DNA of 64,000 bases from Patagioenas fasciata (Eukaryota; Chordata; Aves; Columbiformes; Columbidae): assembly GCF_037038585.1 (NCBI RefSeq), contig NC_092521.1, positions 51,654,398 through 51,718,397 of the forward strand. Reading direction: 5' to 3'. Every line of letters begins with the position of its first letter. Positions within the stretch are counted from its first letter, which is position 1. The notes below the pieces were generated by a model. The model was not told where the DNA came from. It saw nothing but the letters and a program-made list of their open reading frames with translations, and made no database searches. Below are positions 25,589 through 39,226 of the stretch, piece after piece. The position numbers were made by a program, and so were the translations under genes.

Positions 25589-27532
25589 GAGGAGGAAAAT
25601 AAAAATGGCAAGCACTGGTAATCCAAACTACTTTTTTTCATTCTTCCTGGCTCTGTTTGTGTAGAACTGGTATAATTTTTCAGTATGCAATATTCTTTGT
25701 GAAGTGGAATAGTCTCTGCAACAGCGAAATTGTCCCTTTCACAGTCTTCTCCATCAAGCTCTAAGGACAGACAAAAAATGATGTTTAAATTAAAAAAGTC
25801 CTCAAAACAAATAATATAAAAAGTGTTTACTTTTGGCTCCACTAGAAAATGTTACCTGTCAAATAAAAAAGCTATGCCTGCTTGTCAAGATGGCATTTTG
25901 TACTTTGGTCATCAGATCAGCAAAGTGACTGGAGCTACACAGTCGTCTGTGTAAAATAGGTCCAACCAATGCAATTTAGGTATTTGTGTGCACATACGCA
26001 GGCACATCGCAAGAAGAGCCAGAGGCCACGGGTGCATTTGCAAAGAGCAAGTTTTATTTTAGTTACCTCTCTACTGCGGGATCTCCGAAGCCACACTTGA
26101 GCTCCCAGGCAGAGGTGACACCAGCGGGGACGCAGGCGCTGGTCAGTTCAGCCCTGCTGGAAGATCACTGGGCCTGCTGAGCTTGCCTGTATTTCAAGGC
26201 TTCAGACAGGCACAGCCTCCCGCTCTTTCTCACAACAAAGCAGGAATCTCAGACACAATGATAAGGTGCCCAGAGTTTCTCCCAGGCCTGTGTTATCTAA
26301 CACAGAGCTTCTACTCATCAAGCACACAAGGTCAGTAAGACAATTAGTGTGATGTGTGTGCTTTTTCTACAGACAGGTGCAAGTCACTTGAGCGTATTTA
26401 CATTTAACTAACCTCCTCGCCAAATCTTCTGCTATATCCCTATACAGTATTCATATTGCAGTTGATCACCTCAATGCAAGTTCAGCTTCATTCTAGGCAA
26501 GAAAATAAGTTTGCAGCTATGTTGCTACTTTAGTTCAAAAAATACAAAATACGGATGTGTTCTTAGATCGGGGATATTTTACTTCAATTTTCTACACTGC
26601 TGTAATCTCTACTAATCTACATCAAGTCACTTGGTTTCTATGCTACACAGTTATACAGATGTAAGATAAATGTCAAAGGTAAATATTGTATAGTATTTAA
26701 GTTGCGTAACAGTAATTAATGTGAAAATTAATATTTTGTAAATATTCACGTGTGAATATTAAAAGCTACTGACTGGATTTTGCTTATAAACAGGCATTGC
26801 TGACGCAGTGTTAACTGAGAATGACAAGCCTGACAAAAAAATTAGCTTATCTCTACCCTTGCCTGATAAGGGGATTGTAGCCCAGATCAGTGTGGAGAGG
26901 TTGGGCACTATCTGCTCTGTTATTTCCCATTTGCCCCAGTAGCAAAACTGTAATTTAAGTTGAACCTGCTTGACAATCAGTTCTGGGCCTGCCTGTCTTC
27001 AGGCTCGTGCAGGGAGCTTGGCAACAGCTTTTGCAGTACTCAGTCTCCAAGATGCACCATAGACTCTGGTTATATTTGAGGGACGAGTCAATAATGCTAA
27101 TGATATGCAGATGAACAATTTAGTTGTCATCCACAGAGAGCAATTTTGTATTGCCCTGTATACCACGGCATCACAGCAAAGGGATGAAATGGGCAGAAAT
27201 TCTGGTTGATGACAAGTGTTGAACTTTGAAATTCTAGTCACACTAAAAATGCCTTTGAAATAAGATGGTGGGGGGGAAGAAGAAGGGGGGAATCTTAAAC
27301 TCCAATCCAGAATAGACACTTGATTAGGCACAACTCCTATATTAAGTTGTGAAACTCGTTTCACATATCTGATGGAAGTCAAAGGTATAAAACAGTTCGA
27401 AATGCAATTAGACACATACATAGTGAAAAGTCAAACAAGGACAGAACGTCAGAATGAGGATACACTTAATAGCTCTATAGTTCCTTAAGTCACAGCCAGC
27501 TAGAATCTGTAAGTGTATGAGGAGAAAGTATC

Positions 27533-27577
27533 AATATATACATACACACACAAATATATATATATATATATATATAA
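27533..27577. repeat. (TA)n microsatellite
   Basis: ATATATA, then CATACACACACA, then an uninterrupted (TA) run of about 12 units. Confidence 0.92.
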
Positions 27578-28666
27578 ACATGCCCTGTTCTTACATTCCT
27601 TCCCAAGCATCTGCTAGCAGCTGATGTTAGGGGTAGGCAAGCAGATTTGACGGACCACTGGTCTGAGACAGTGCAGCAATTTTTATTTATCCTTTTACAT
27701 CCTCAACTCTTCTCACTATAGCTCTTAGGTCCTGTAGTCCCAGGGACTTCAATCCAAACATCCTGCATCACAGACACCTCAGGGGCTGGACGTGCTTTCA
27801 TACACATGTTCTAAGCAGAACAGTTTTCATAAGAAAACGCAGGAAGTTATAGCACTTATAAGGTCTTGTGTGACTTCTCCAATGTCTGTACAAGCAAATA
27901 TCAGAGTGGTCCTAGAAAATCAGAGCAGAATGTCTAACTTACATTTCAGCAGACTTCTGTTAGTGTTTGCTATTAGTGTTTCTGCAATAAATTCCTCTCA
28001 CCAGCATTTTTTCTTAGGGGAAGAGAGAGCCCAGATTTTTGACAACTGCCGTTTTCTGTTGATGATTCCTGAAACACTTTAATTACAAACACAGATGATG
28101 ATAGCTCCTTTCAAACACATATTCAATAGCTATCAGATGATCATGGTAAAATTCTGCACAGTAATTTTCTCACAAGAGACCAGTTGCTAGTGTGGTATAA
28201 ATACTGCTAAAACTGGAGGCCTAGGACCACATAGATTGTACTAATCTTGATGAAAATTCATTTTATGGGATTATGTCTATTAACATTAACAAAACCGTAA
28301 ATGTGAAAATGAGAAAAATGCTAAATGCAAACTCTGTAAAGTAACAGTAATATTACATGTATCATGTGTGTACAGAAAATAAACTAGCTGATTATTGATT
28401 TGCCTGAAAAAGAGACTATTGAGGGACTAATTTCTGGTAATATTAAACATGGTTTAAGCAGACTTGACCCCCACAGATCAATTGCTGTTTTCAGGAACTG
28501 CATACCACATGAGACATAAAAGCATTCCCATAGGAAATCTATTCATCTCTACCCAAATGTCATTATCTTAAAGTGGATAAAGATTATTTGCATAGAAAAC
28601 TTGAAGAAGGTATTTTTCAGCTATTACAGTGCCACTGGGATTAACACTTTGAGAAGAGATTATATC

Positions 28667-28757
28667 TTCTTCCCTTTGTTTGTTTTGTTGGGTTTTGTCA
28701 TGTTTTTTTGTTTCTTTGTTTTGTTTGTTTGGTTTTGGTTTTGGTTTTTTTTTCCTT
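28667..28757. repeat. T/G simple-sequence tract
   Basis: Irregular TTTG and TTTTG units with homopolymer T, the complement type of the A/C tracts seen elsewhere in the window. Confidence 0.75.
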
Positions 28758-29174
28758 TAGTGGAAGAATAAGTCAACTTCTGACTGTATTTTATTTTGGT
28801 TTTATTTTTTTGCAGTTAAGCACCAGCAAAATGTTCTGCTTTTCACAATTTTGTTTTAATGTAAACGTATTGAAGACAATCCTTCTTTTAGGAGTGGGAA
28901 AAGCAAAATATGGTTTTGTTAATTTTTTTTTCAGTCTGCCACTGGGGGCTCGTGCAGAATACACATGTGGTTAGATATTGTGTAAGAAATATGGATAGGA
29001 TACTGTTCATAGCTCTATAGTGCAAAAATACCTTGCTCTTAGCAGTAATAGAAATAGAAATCCTAGAAATTTACTGTGTTAAGGACCTCAATAAATCATC
29101 TAATTTAATCTAATCTAATTAAATCTAATTCTTTGGTGAAAGGCATCAAGTATACCTAGGCCACTGGCAAATAT

Positions 29175-29690
29175 GTTTGTCAAATTATTCCTGAATGCTT
29201 TGAATGAAGAAGAGAGCAGCCCTGCAGAAAAGAACTTGGGGGTACTGATGGGTGAAAGATTATACATGAGCTGGCAATGCGTGCTTACAGCCCAGAAAGC
29301 CACCCCTGTCCTGGGCAGCATCAAAAGCACCATAACCAGCAGGTCGAGGGAGGTGATTCTGCCCCTCTGCTCTGCTCTGGTGAGACCCCACCTGGAGTTC
29401 TACATCCACCTCTGGAGCCCTCAGAACAGGAAAGACATGGACCTGTTGGAGAGGGGCCAGACAAGGTCATGAAAATGATCAGAGGACTGGAACAACTCTG
29501 CTGTGAGGACAGGCTGAGAGAGTTGGGATTATTCAGCCTGGAGAAGAGAAGGCTCTGGGGAGACATTCAAAGCCGGGCTGGACAGGGCTCTAAGCAACCT
29601 GATCTAGTTGAAGATGTTGCAGGAGTGGTGAACTAAATTACCTTTGAAGGCCCCTTCCAACCCAAACTATTCTATGATTCTATGAAAAAG
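29175..29690 (+). mobile_element. CR1 LINE 3' fragment, sense, with internal deletion
   Basis: Translation shows [31 protein letters not shown] and [10 protein letters not shown], typical of CR1 ORF2 beyond the reverse transcriptase. A frameshift separates this from [12 protein letters not shown] at about 29528-29563. The sequence then jumps directly to the last segment of the element, which ends in GGCCCCTTCCAACCC and an ATTCTATG tandem (29666-29683), so a few hundred bases of the usual C-terminus are missing. It belongs to a different CR1 subfamily from the 17 kb copy. Confidence 0.92.
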
Positions 29691-32600
29691 GTCCCTCCGC
29701 ATTTCTCTGCCCCTTGGTCCAAAGACTCATTGTCTGTCCAGTTAGAAAGTCCTCCATGTATCTAACGTAGCTAATGTTTTCCGAAAATCAAAATATTGTC
29801 TTCTTGACCTTCTTTCAAATCATCAATGGCGTGCTTGTTCCGCTGAACAGCAGTTCACAACTTGCCCTGTACTCCAAGTGTGAATGCATCCTTCCTTCTC
29901 AGGAAAGTCAGCAAGCCCAGAAACAAGGCTTTGCAGTCACCTTACATCAACACACCAACACTGCCCTAGTGCCACCAACTCCATGAAGAGCATGTCAGCC
30001 AGGGCAGGCTTCAGCCATTGCAGAGGCACCCACAGGGACCAGGGAAGCATGCTGAACTCCATGGCTGCTTCTCACTCCTGTGGTAGCCTCAGGGTGCCCA
30101 TGTGCTCATTTTAATCAAGCAGGTTGTTCAAGAGTTCTTGCAGATTACCAAAAAAAGCTCAAAATTAGCTTGCTCTGGGGGAGCTGGAAGGGTAGAATAA
30201 GCAGGACTGGGCTTAGAGGATCTCCAGCTGCAGCAGACACTGCTGAAACAGCAGCACAGGAACCCCTCAAAAGCATTCACCTCAGGGGGATGTTGTGGCT
30301 TCCCTCAGGGAAAACAGCTGGAAAATCCAATGAGACTGGCACATGTTGGAAATCCCAACTCATCTTCCCACAGCTGTACAGATTATCTCCCTGCCAGGGT
30401 GATGTAGGGGCTGAGGCATGCCCAGGCACCATGGGGGACCTTGTGAGGTCCATCAGGTCAGAGAATGGCAGCCAGGACCTGTCCTGCTGCCCCAACCAGG
30501 AGCAGGACACCCGGGAGGCACTGGGGCAGACCCAGCCCTGGGGCATCAGGCACCTCCACTAGGGATGGAGACAGGCTAAGTCTTGGAGAGGACATGGGCT
30601 GGCAGGTGTGTCCAGCTCGGTGGGCCACATGGCCAGGCAGGGCAAGGTTGCAGGGAGCTGTAGACCAGCCCTGCTGCAATGTTGCCGGGGCAGGGGCTGA
30701 TGGCCCTGGGGGGCTGACAGGCCTGGGGAGCTGACATGGAGCCTTGGGCTGTGGGGAAGGTGGGGAAACACCAGTGGGGTGGTCAGGGCTGGAGGTGCCT
30801 CAGGGCTGCGGCATTGCTTGAATTGTCAAGCTTTCCCACCTCTCCATCCTTCTCAACTAGTCACAGTTCTGGCACCAAAAGTTTGTGGATACAAAAGTCT
30901 GACTCTAAGGCTCTTGAGATTAATCAGGTTGAAATGATCCTTCGGCATGAGAGCCATGACTAACACAGTCTTTTTACCTATGTTTTGTGAGCCAGAGAGC
31001 TTGATTTCCACAAGAGAGGGAACACACCTCCTTTCAAGGCAGAGTTATCCAACGTTGAAAAACATGAGGGACACTTGTTCAAAAGCTCTTTCTACAGGTC
31101 ACAAGATATGAAAAGCTGAAAAATCTTGGTAAAATATCTTTATAGCCATATTTTGTCTGAGGTAGATCACATTTCAGGAGCATGCAAAATGCTGGAGCAG
31201 CAGTTGCAGCATATGTCCCAAGCACACCTGAAGGCATGACCCTTGTCTTTGTCTCAACATTGCCAGTGTGCTACTCAGATGTTATCTCACCCTGTATCTC
31301 TTTTGAAACTAGGGTGAAATGAGGGGTTCTTCAGGTAGTGAGGAATGAATCCCATCACATTTCTCTCTGTTGCCTGGGTGATTTTCAGGTTGTGTCAGAT
31401 TTCTTTCAAGATTTTGCCAGGATCTTTGGGACAAGCCACGACAAAGCGACAACAAGTTTTATGTTCTTGAACATCTTCAGACTAAACCCAGACACTTATT
31501 TGTTTCTTTCACCAAAGTTTGATCAACTCTTAACTTACTTGGTTCAATATTTGACTAAATGAGACTAAAAATGTCATGAAACAAAACAAGCTAAAAAACA
31601 TGGATCTGAACTGCCAAGAGCAGAGCTGTGGTTTCTCCTGCACTCTGGTGTGGGTATGATTCACAGTCCTTCATTCTCTTATAAACTGGGGGCTAAAGAA
31701 AGACACTCATGACTACAGGAATACAGTCCCCTGGGTAAAAGCAGAGCTTCTCTCAAAACTTGATTCTAAAATTTCCAAAGTTGCAAATGAAGGTGAGATA
31801 CAGTACACTGTCAGCTGACAATTGCTATTTTTTGCTCTTACCTCTGGCTTTGTTAGTTGAATTGAACTGGGAATTGTCTAAACTCCGAGCTTGTTGTTTA
31901 CATTTACTTGAAAATAAATATCTTGCCTTTAGAGAATATTACATGCCTGCAAAGTCTATCTTTCCCTGATGTCACAACAGTAATTTACCAGAATAAGATA
32001 ATTTTTTTTCCTGGAATGGTGGTGCATAATAATTTTAGGCAAATGTGGGAAAGAACTGTCATGTGTCCTTCACTTTGTAAAGAACCATTAAGCTTTGAAC
32101 CTATTAGCTTGTGTTTGGAGGTTTCATTTGTCACTCTTTGTAGTTATATAATAAAATATTTATTGGAAAAGAAGGAGTAACTGTTAACTCCCTTTCAGCA
32201 GTAAACAAATGTCTCCTTCACCTTGTGAAAATGGAGGATGGATGGTTCTTTAACTAAAAAACAGTGGATAAACAGGTTTGCTGAACATATTTTATCTGAA
32301 AAATGGAACATCTGTTCTGCCTCTCAGATTTCCTCAAGGAATTCCTCTTTGAAGCTATCACAGTTTTACGTGCTGCCAAGGATTTTATTTGTCACTCTGA
32401 CACGTTCAAAATTGCTAACCTGAGGTCCATCCAAACTCTACCAAAGTAACTACAGTAGCTGCAGGATTTTATACTTGGTTTTCTATCTCAAAGTTTGTAA
32501 GCATCTGTTTTCCCATAAGTATGTGCACAACTTACATAAGTAATTCTCTTGTGCCCTTTCTTGTCTGACACATACAGAATTCATTTGTTAATAGTGTCTG

Positions 32601-35600
32601 ATTTCCTTTTAGAAATTTCTGGTTTATGATTCTTTACATATTTTTTTAATATGTTGCTTCCATTGCACTATTAACTGATACTACTGTAGGCTTTCATTGT
32701 GCAATTAAGATAAAGTAGGAAAAAACAAAAAAAAAATGCTAACTGCTGACAGTTCAGATGCCTAAGAGAGCCACGGAGGCTTTCAGCACATGCCCATGTC
32801 AAATTATTTCTCTTATAATACGTTATGATTTATCTTGTTTGATATACTGTTTCTTTTGCATGTAATTGAATACATCAGTTTTCAAGTACTTACTAAGAGA
32901 CAGATTATCAAAGGGATCCGGCACGCAGCTGCAAAAACAGTGATTTTTAAGACCTTAAAACCTCACCTTTGCAGTACTTTGGTACAGATTTTCAGATAAA
33001 CCTGGCACCCAAATCCAAGTCCGTGGAAATCTGGGTACCTCTTCTGATGCCCAAAGGGCAATGGGTATTTCTGAGAGCCTATTCATATACGCTTTTCTTT
33101 GACATCAGGCTCCTAAAATACAATGTATAGTCCTGAATGAAAGATAACTTACAATGTTAAACACAGTCAAAACAAGTCCTGGATTGCATTAAATAATCTG
33201 TTCCCATACATGAGATCACCTGAAGCTCTGACAGTCTAAGCCTGTATTACATCTGACTGATGCCTGACACAGAAATTAATAACGTTAACCTTTCCCTAGC
33301 CATAGCAAATGTGTAAGCTCCAACAGTGGCAACACACCTGAGCCTGATCTTTAAAACACCTCTCTTTTCAGGTGTGGCTCCTTCTCAGTGTTAACATCAA
33401 TCTCACTTGCCTTTCTAACTTTCATTGTCCATCTTCATTGCAAATGTTTTTGGCTGGTGAGGAATGGGAATTGGAAATAGAGCTGCTGGGGGAGTGAAGA
33501 AATATCTCAACCAGAGATACTCCTGATCACTTTAGGGAAGAATAGCCCAGTAGCATGAGGCACATTTCTTTCTTTGCCTACAAAGAAAACTACTTCACTT
33601 GCTGTATCTGATGTCTAAGGACTTAGCTGTATTATTTTTAATTCATACACCTGGCCTAAACTTTCAATGCATGAAATATGAGTAGAAAATTCAGCATATT
33701 ATTTTTTTTTCTTTTAAATATTTTAGAACTTCAAAACAGATTCAAAGTGTTCTGATTATGAGAACCGGAACCTCTTCATTTGTAAAGCATGTGGAGGAAA
33801 ATATTGATAAACTCAATTCCCATATTAAGCACGGAGCTTTGCAATTCTGCTTGCTTAGCTGTTTTCTCATCCCCTCTCTCAGTATCTTCTGTCAGTAATG
33901 AAATTAAGTGCAAATGGAAATGATATGTCTGATCTTTGAAGGACAGTGTATAGACAAAAATCTTTTAAATGAGAGTGTACTGCACTGTCAACACTTCCTC
34001 TTCTTCCATCATCTTTAAGGACAGTTGATTTCAAACTCTCCCAATCTGTAGTCTCTAAAGTCTAAACAATCATTTTCTCAAGAGAACAGGGAAATAGCGA
34101 CGGATATAATGACATTCATTATTTTGATGGTATTGGTTAAATAGGTTTTCTGTAAGCATTCTTATTCATCAGAAATTTGCAAACTGAGAGCACCAGATAT
34201 TGACAGATTCATTAAAGCTATTTGGTTTCCTAATATTTCTCACTGCTGAGTTTGATCTTCTATTTTGTTTATCACCTACCACCTGTGCTCTGGATACTGC
34301 TACCCATGAGAAAGGCCATTCAGCTTCCAAACCTAGTTTCATGTCAATTACCACACTTTGTCTTGGCCAAAACACCGTACACTGCAGATCCAAAATGAAC
34401 CACAAGGAGCTGGATAAAAGCAATTTGGAATAGGATTTCAGTTGTGTGGAGTTCATCCACCTGTACTTGCACAGGCACCTCTAGAATCTCCAAAAATAAA
34501 TTACCAGTTTGTGGAATAATATCGAGATTTTATGACAGCATAAACACAACTATTGAGAAGAAATTGTTGATGCTGTCATTCATGCATCTGCAAATGTGTT
34601 TTCTTCCTAATTTTACTCATACCCAGCTGCATGTTCTCTCTAATTAATGAATTGCCCTCGGGTTACTAACCCAGACACATCTAATCTATCTCTGTCCAAG
34701 ATGACTAAACTCTGTCCTGCATTAAAGATGTAAAAGGCCACAAATTACTTTCTTGGTCTTTCCAACTAGAAAATCAGTGCTTACTGAATGGCATTCTCTG
34801 TATGTGGTATTCAGGGTGATTTCATCACCTCAGGGCTGAATCTTTCAGTAGAAGGGAAGAAAAATATCTACTGCTAAGAAATTTCTCAATTCAGATTCTA
34901 GTTCAACAGAAGAGACATTCACTTCAGGTTTAAGATTATAATGATGCCAGGAATGCAATAAAATGTGTAAGTATGCAGTTCTTTCATCTTTAAAGCACTT
35001 TATAAATATTAAATAATAGTTCCTGAGAACAGTTTCCCACTAAAGTTATGTGATTAAGATGAAGCTTCAACATATTGTTACAGAAAGGTAGTTTTTTCCG
35101 GACCCTATAATAAAAAAGTGTGTGCAATTAGCGTATAAAGTGAAATATGGATAAGTACATGTCATCTTTAATACCAGCTGACCTCCACTGCAGTTATAAA
35201 AATAAGGAAATACGCAATTTTCATGTGAATTTTACTGTTCTTTTATTATATAACTTGATATTGTTTCATCCTTATGGCCACCGAGAGGATTTACAAGCTT
35301 GTAGGTAAAAAAGTAACTTCATGCTTTTCTGTCTGCTATGAAATAAAATGTCAACAGTATTCGATAGGCTGAGGAATTGGAAATGATAGTGCTGAATGTG
35401 AATTCCCTGCAGGAGTGCAAGCAGCAGGAATGCTTGTTTATCAAAGTGGAAGGGAAAAAAATGTCCATACAATTTGACCTCTGTTTTAAGTGTGAACACC
35501 GCAAGCCAAGCAGTTAACACCATAGTAATAGTGTGGGTTAGCTAGCAGGCACAAATTTGGCCAGAGATGTTGGACATACATTTAACAGAAAACATTCCCT

Positions 35601-36221
35601 GTGGTCTCTATCTGGAATCTGCCAGTGAGACCAAGCCTTATTAAACCCCCAAACCACAAAAAAATAGAAGAGAGAGAGAAAAAAAAATCAGTTGTGTACT
35701 GCAAAGTAGTATGGTGAAAGAGGCAGAACAGCAGACCTGGACATGTGGAGCTGCTCTCCCACTTTGAGACCAATTTCCCTGTATAATCATAAGGAAAGGA
35801 ATCTCTGTTGTGCCAACAGTTTCTCATTCATGCCTGTCCTCTCTGTTCAGACTGTGAAGCCTTTGGATGAGAGTCGCTTCAAACAGGTGCATACAGTGCC
35901 TGGCATAATGCACTGCCTGGACTAGCCGGTACATTGTGATTTGATCATAATAAGAATAAAAAATGTGAGGAAACATTGAGAAACTCTCTGTCAGTGTAAT
36001 AAGCTAATATTGGAAGAACATTTCCTGTTCTTTCTTTGTTTTAGAGTAGTGTTAGAAATGTGAATGAAACAAACCCATCACCTATTTGGAATGTTTAAAG
36101 GCTTTTTCTGGTTTCAGAAGTTTACTTTACAAGCATCCTTTGATCAAATCATGTGTGCAAGATAAAACTAGAACTTCTTAAAAATAGATTATAAGAGAAT
36201 GGTACTTTGAGAATATGTCCT

Positions 36222-36256
36222 CTTTTTGTTTGTTTGTTTATTTATTTATTTATTTG
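36222..36256. repeat. (TTTG)n(TTTA)n microsatellite
   Basis: Three TTTG units followed by about six TTTA units. Confidence 0.9.
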
Positions 36257-36925
36257 CATTTTTTTCTTTGCATTGGAAATAACTACAAAAATTGCCCATT
36301 TGGGAGAAACAGAAGTGATACTGCAGTACGTTTCTAATTTCTGGAGTACCTTCCTACTCCTTTTGTAAAAGGTGCCTTGAAAATCATAAACTTCACAGCT
36401 GGTGTGATGGTAGCCTTGTTTTGTTACCCTTCCTGATTGGCAATTCTGAACTGTTGTTACCACATGCCATACTCTACACTGGCTCCCGCTGTATATTTCT
36501 GCTTTTCTAATTGCATTTGGATTTCTGAGAAATAACTACAGTGTAAAGAGTTTTGGACCTCAAGCAGTCACCCACATTTAGGACCGTGTAATCAACCCCC
36601 CAGGAAGATAATACAGGAAAGCTTGATTGCTGCTGCCAATAGATTTTCTTTTTCAGGTCACTGCACAGAGTGAGGCCTGCAAGGTGTGGATTTTCCGTTT
36701 TGTTTCTTTTTCTTGTCATTATAGAGGCCAGCTTAGTCATGTCCTTATTTTAGATGTTTCCACACGATCCAGAGATAATGTTCTTCAGATACAGAATGTT
36801 CCATATGGATCCTTTATATTCCTCAATGGTTAGGATGTTGCAGTCCTTGTACAGTTCTTCAGGGTTCGTATTGCAGCGAAATGAGGTGGTTTTGCTTATT
36901 CTTTGGAGACATTATTTTAATCCTG

Positions 36926-36990
36926 AAAAAAACCAAACAACAAACAACAAAACAAACAAGCCACACACACAAAAAAACCCAAAACCAACT
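36926..36990. repeat. A/C-rich simple tract
   Basis: Irregular AAAC, CAAA and ACACAC units with homopolymer A. Confidence 0.75.
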
Positions 36991-39226
36991 AAAAGCAAAA
37001 GCAATACCCAAACTGAATTTTGTATTCTACATTTCCATTTTTAGAACTGTGTCTTAAGATAGGATATTCTTCAGTGATTGCCTCTAAGTTCATGACATAA
37101 AGTCAAAACATTAAAACTATTTTGGGATCCATTACTGCCTAACATTGCAAAGTAACTGTTATTGTGGGTGTCAGGGTCAGCTGCTGACCAGAGAGCCAAA
37201 GTCTTCACAGACTGAATTGGTTCTGAACATCTGAAATTTCATTTTTACTAGCTGTCCAACCAGATTGGCTACTTTGTGATTGCCAAGGTATTGGTGCGAG
37301 CTGTAGATCGCTCTCTTGTTGGAAATTAAAAATTCTTTGCAAAGCAACAGCTGACCCATGTTTTTATCACTTGCATGATTATTTCTGGGAGCAGGATATT
37401 TGGGTGCGGGGTGATTATTTTTTAACTATGAATGTTTTTGATGCTTCCTATTGAATGAACAAGTAAAAGTCTTTTTAAACACAAAATAAGCCAGTTGTTG
37501 GTGCTATTCCAAAACAGTTAGCTCTTCCTACTATAATACTAGTTTCCCTCGGTGCAAAAACTGACTGTAATGCAGTACCGGCACTAAGATCTTCTATTTT
37601 TTTCTTTCTTAGCTGCAGGCTGCAGTGGCCAGAGTTGTAAGTAATCTCCAAAATATGGAAGACTTGTGATTTGTAAACTAATTGGCTGTTTTGACTTGCA
37701 AATTACTATGCTGAAATTTCTCTATAGAAAGTATTTATACAAGTGTTATGGTAATGAAAGGATCAGAATGAGAGCCAAGGGAGAAGTTTCAGGAAACAGA
37801 ACTCTGAGTGCCAACCCCTTTTAAAGAAAAATGACTTCTCTAATTACTGAGAGATGAAAGGGGTGAAAGTGGTGGCCCATCCATATGTTTTCCCAGAGAC
37901 AGCAATGGTAGTACTATACTTGAAGTACATGAGATGGGCACGTTGTGCTCTCTGTGGCAATTTGCCTCATAATATCTCCAAAAGCAGAGGAAAATTTGTG
38001 TTAGAAAAAACCTCTTTGTGCATTCTGTTATCCAGTGCCAGGGTGCCAATACATGGTGGATGAAAGGTAAAGGAGAAGAAGAAAATACAGCAGATAGTAT
38101 TGACTACCTGGTGATGTGACCTGGGCCACAGGCACTACATGCTAATGGGACTTGTACTCCTCTCAGTATCTCTGGTAAATTTTCCCTACAGTGATTTTAT
38201 ACTATTACTGAGGCAAAGATCTGTGTATTTGAATAGCCATTTTGTGAAGAATATGTTTACAAATTGTTTTAAAAATTGTTATGGAAATTAATCTCACAAT
38301 ACATTTTCTTACTCATGCAATTACAGAAAACATTTCTCTGAAGCCTGAGAGTAGATCGAGTCTGGAAATTAAAAAAAAAATAAAAAAAGTAAGAAGTGTC
38401 TTTCAGAGTTTGAAGACTCAAATATTTTTAAAGGCAACTGCTGTCAATGTTTGCTTTTGTGTTGACAGAATCCTTTTAAAAGGTTTTGTGGTGCAAAAAG
38501 CTCCTTTTAGTGGGTTTTCATAATGCATCAGGGGAGAACAAGAGAATGTTTTTCTCACCATGACCAGCCATGGAGCTCACTTAGAACATCGTGTACCCAA
38601 AGCGGGAGGCGATTTTCTATGCAGCTTGTGGGCAGAGCCAGCAGGATCGACAGTCGTGCCTGCCCCCGCTCACCTTGGAGACTCGTTTGCTTCTTCCAAG
38701 TGCTCCTCAGGATGACTCAGGCCCTTTAATGTACCTGAAGGAGATACTCGGAGTGAGGGCTCACACCCATCTGAAAGTGATAAATTGACGTCCCCATGGC
38801 TTCCAGAGGGCAAAGAGTTTTTATTCTAAGAGCATGCCTGTGGAGCAGAAGGAGGGGTGGCATCCCCCTGTAGTAGCCACAAGGTGGCACGGCGGCTTTG
38901 CGTTTCCTCTGAGAAATGTCTGCCATAAAGTAGCATTTTGCCCCATATTCCCAGTGAGTGCTCATCTCCCCCAGTCTGCAGAACTGGTTATGGGGACTCT
39001 AGGGATGGTTGTGCATGAAAGCCAGGCCTGCTATGTCCTTGGGGCTGCTATTTCTGTCTGGTTAAATAAAGACTGGACATATGATTACTCATGCACAAAT
39101 CCTCCCTTCCTATTGTCGCTCAGATGCCCTCTGGGATGGCCACAACTTTCTGTCTTACAGGAACAGTGGCATCTGAAGGTGCCTCACAAATACAGCAAAA
39201 TGTCAAGCCCTTGGCTAAGCGGCATC

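Larger units (their letters stand above)
25589..29174. other. Intergenic DNA, no gene seen
   Basis: AT-rich sequence with a (TA)n microsatellite at 27533-27577 and a T/G-rich simple stretch at 28667-28757. Near 26.7 kb there is a PAR-bZIP/C/EBP-like site (TTGCGTAAC, 26702-26710) and a near-perfect inverted repeat at 26741-26760. Minus-strand open frames of 115 codons (25495-25842) and 140 codons (26999-27421) have no known motif, and the first runs into CR1 sequence. Confidence 0.55.
29691..39226. other. Intergenic DNA, no gene seen
   Basis: A moderately GC-rich block at about 29.98-30.85 kb carries overlapping open frames on both strands (the longest 160 codons, 30080-30562) without recognisable domains. 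The rest is AT-rich. A (TTTG)n(TTTA)n repeat lies at 36222-36256 and an A/C tract at 36926-36990. No CR1, RNA gene or splice-flanked ORF was found. Confidence 0.55.
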
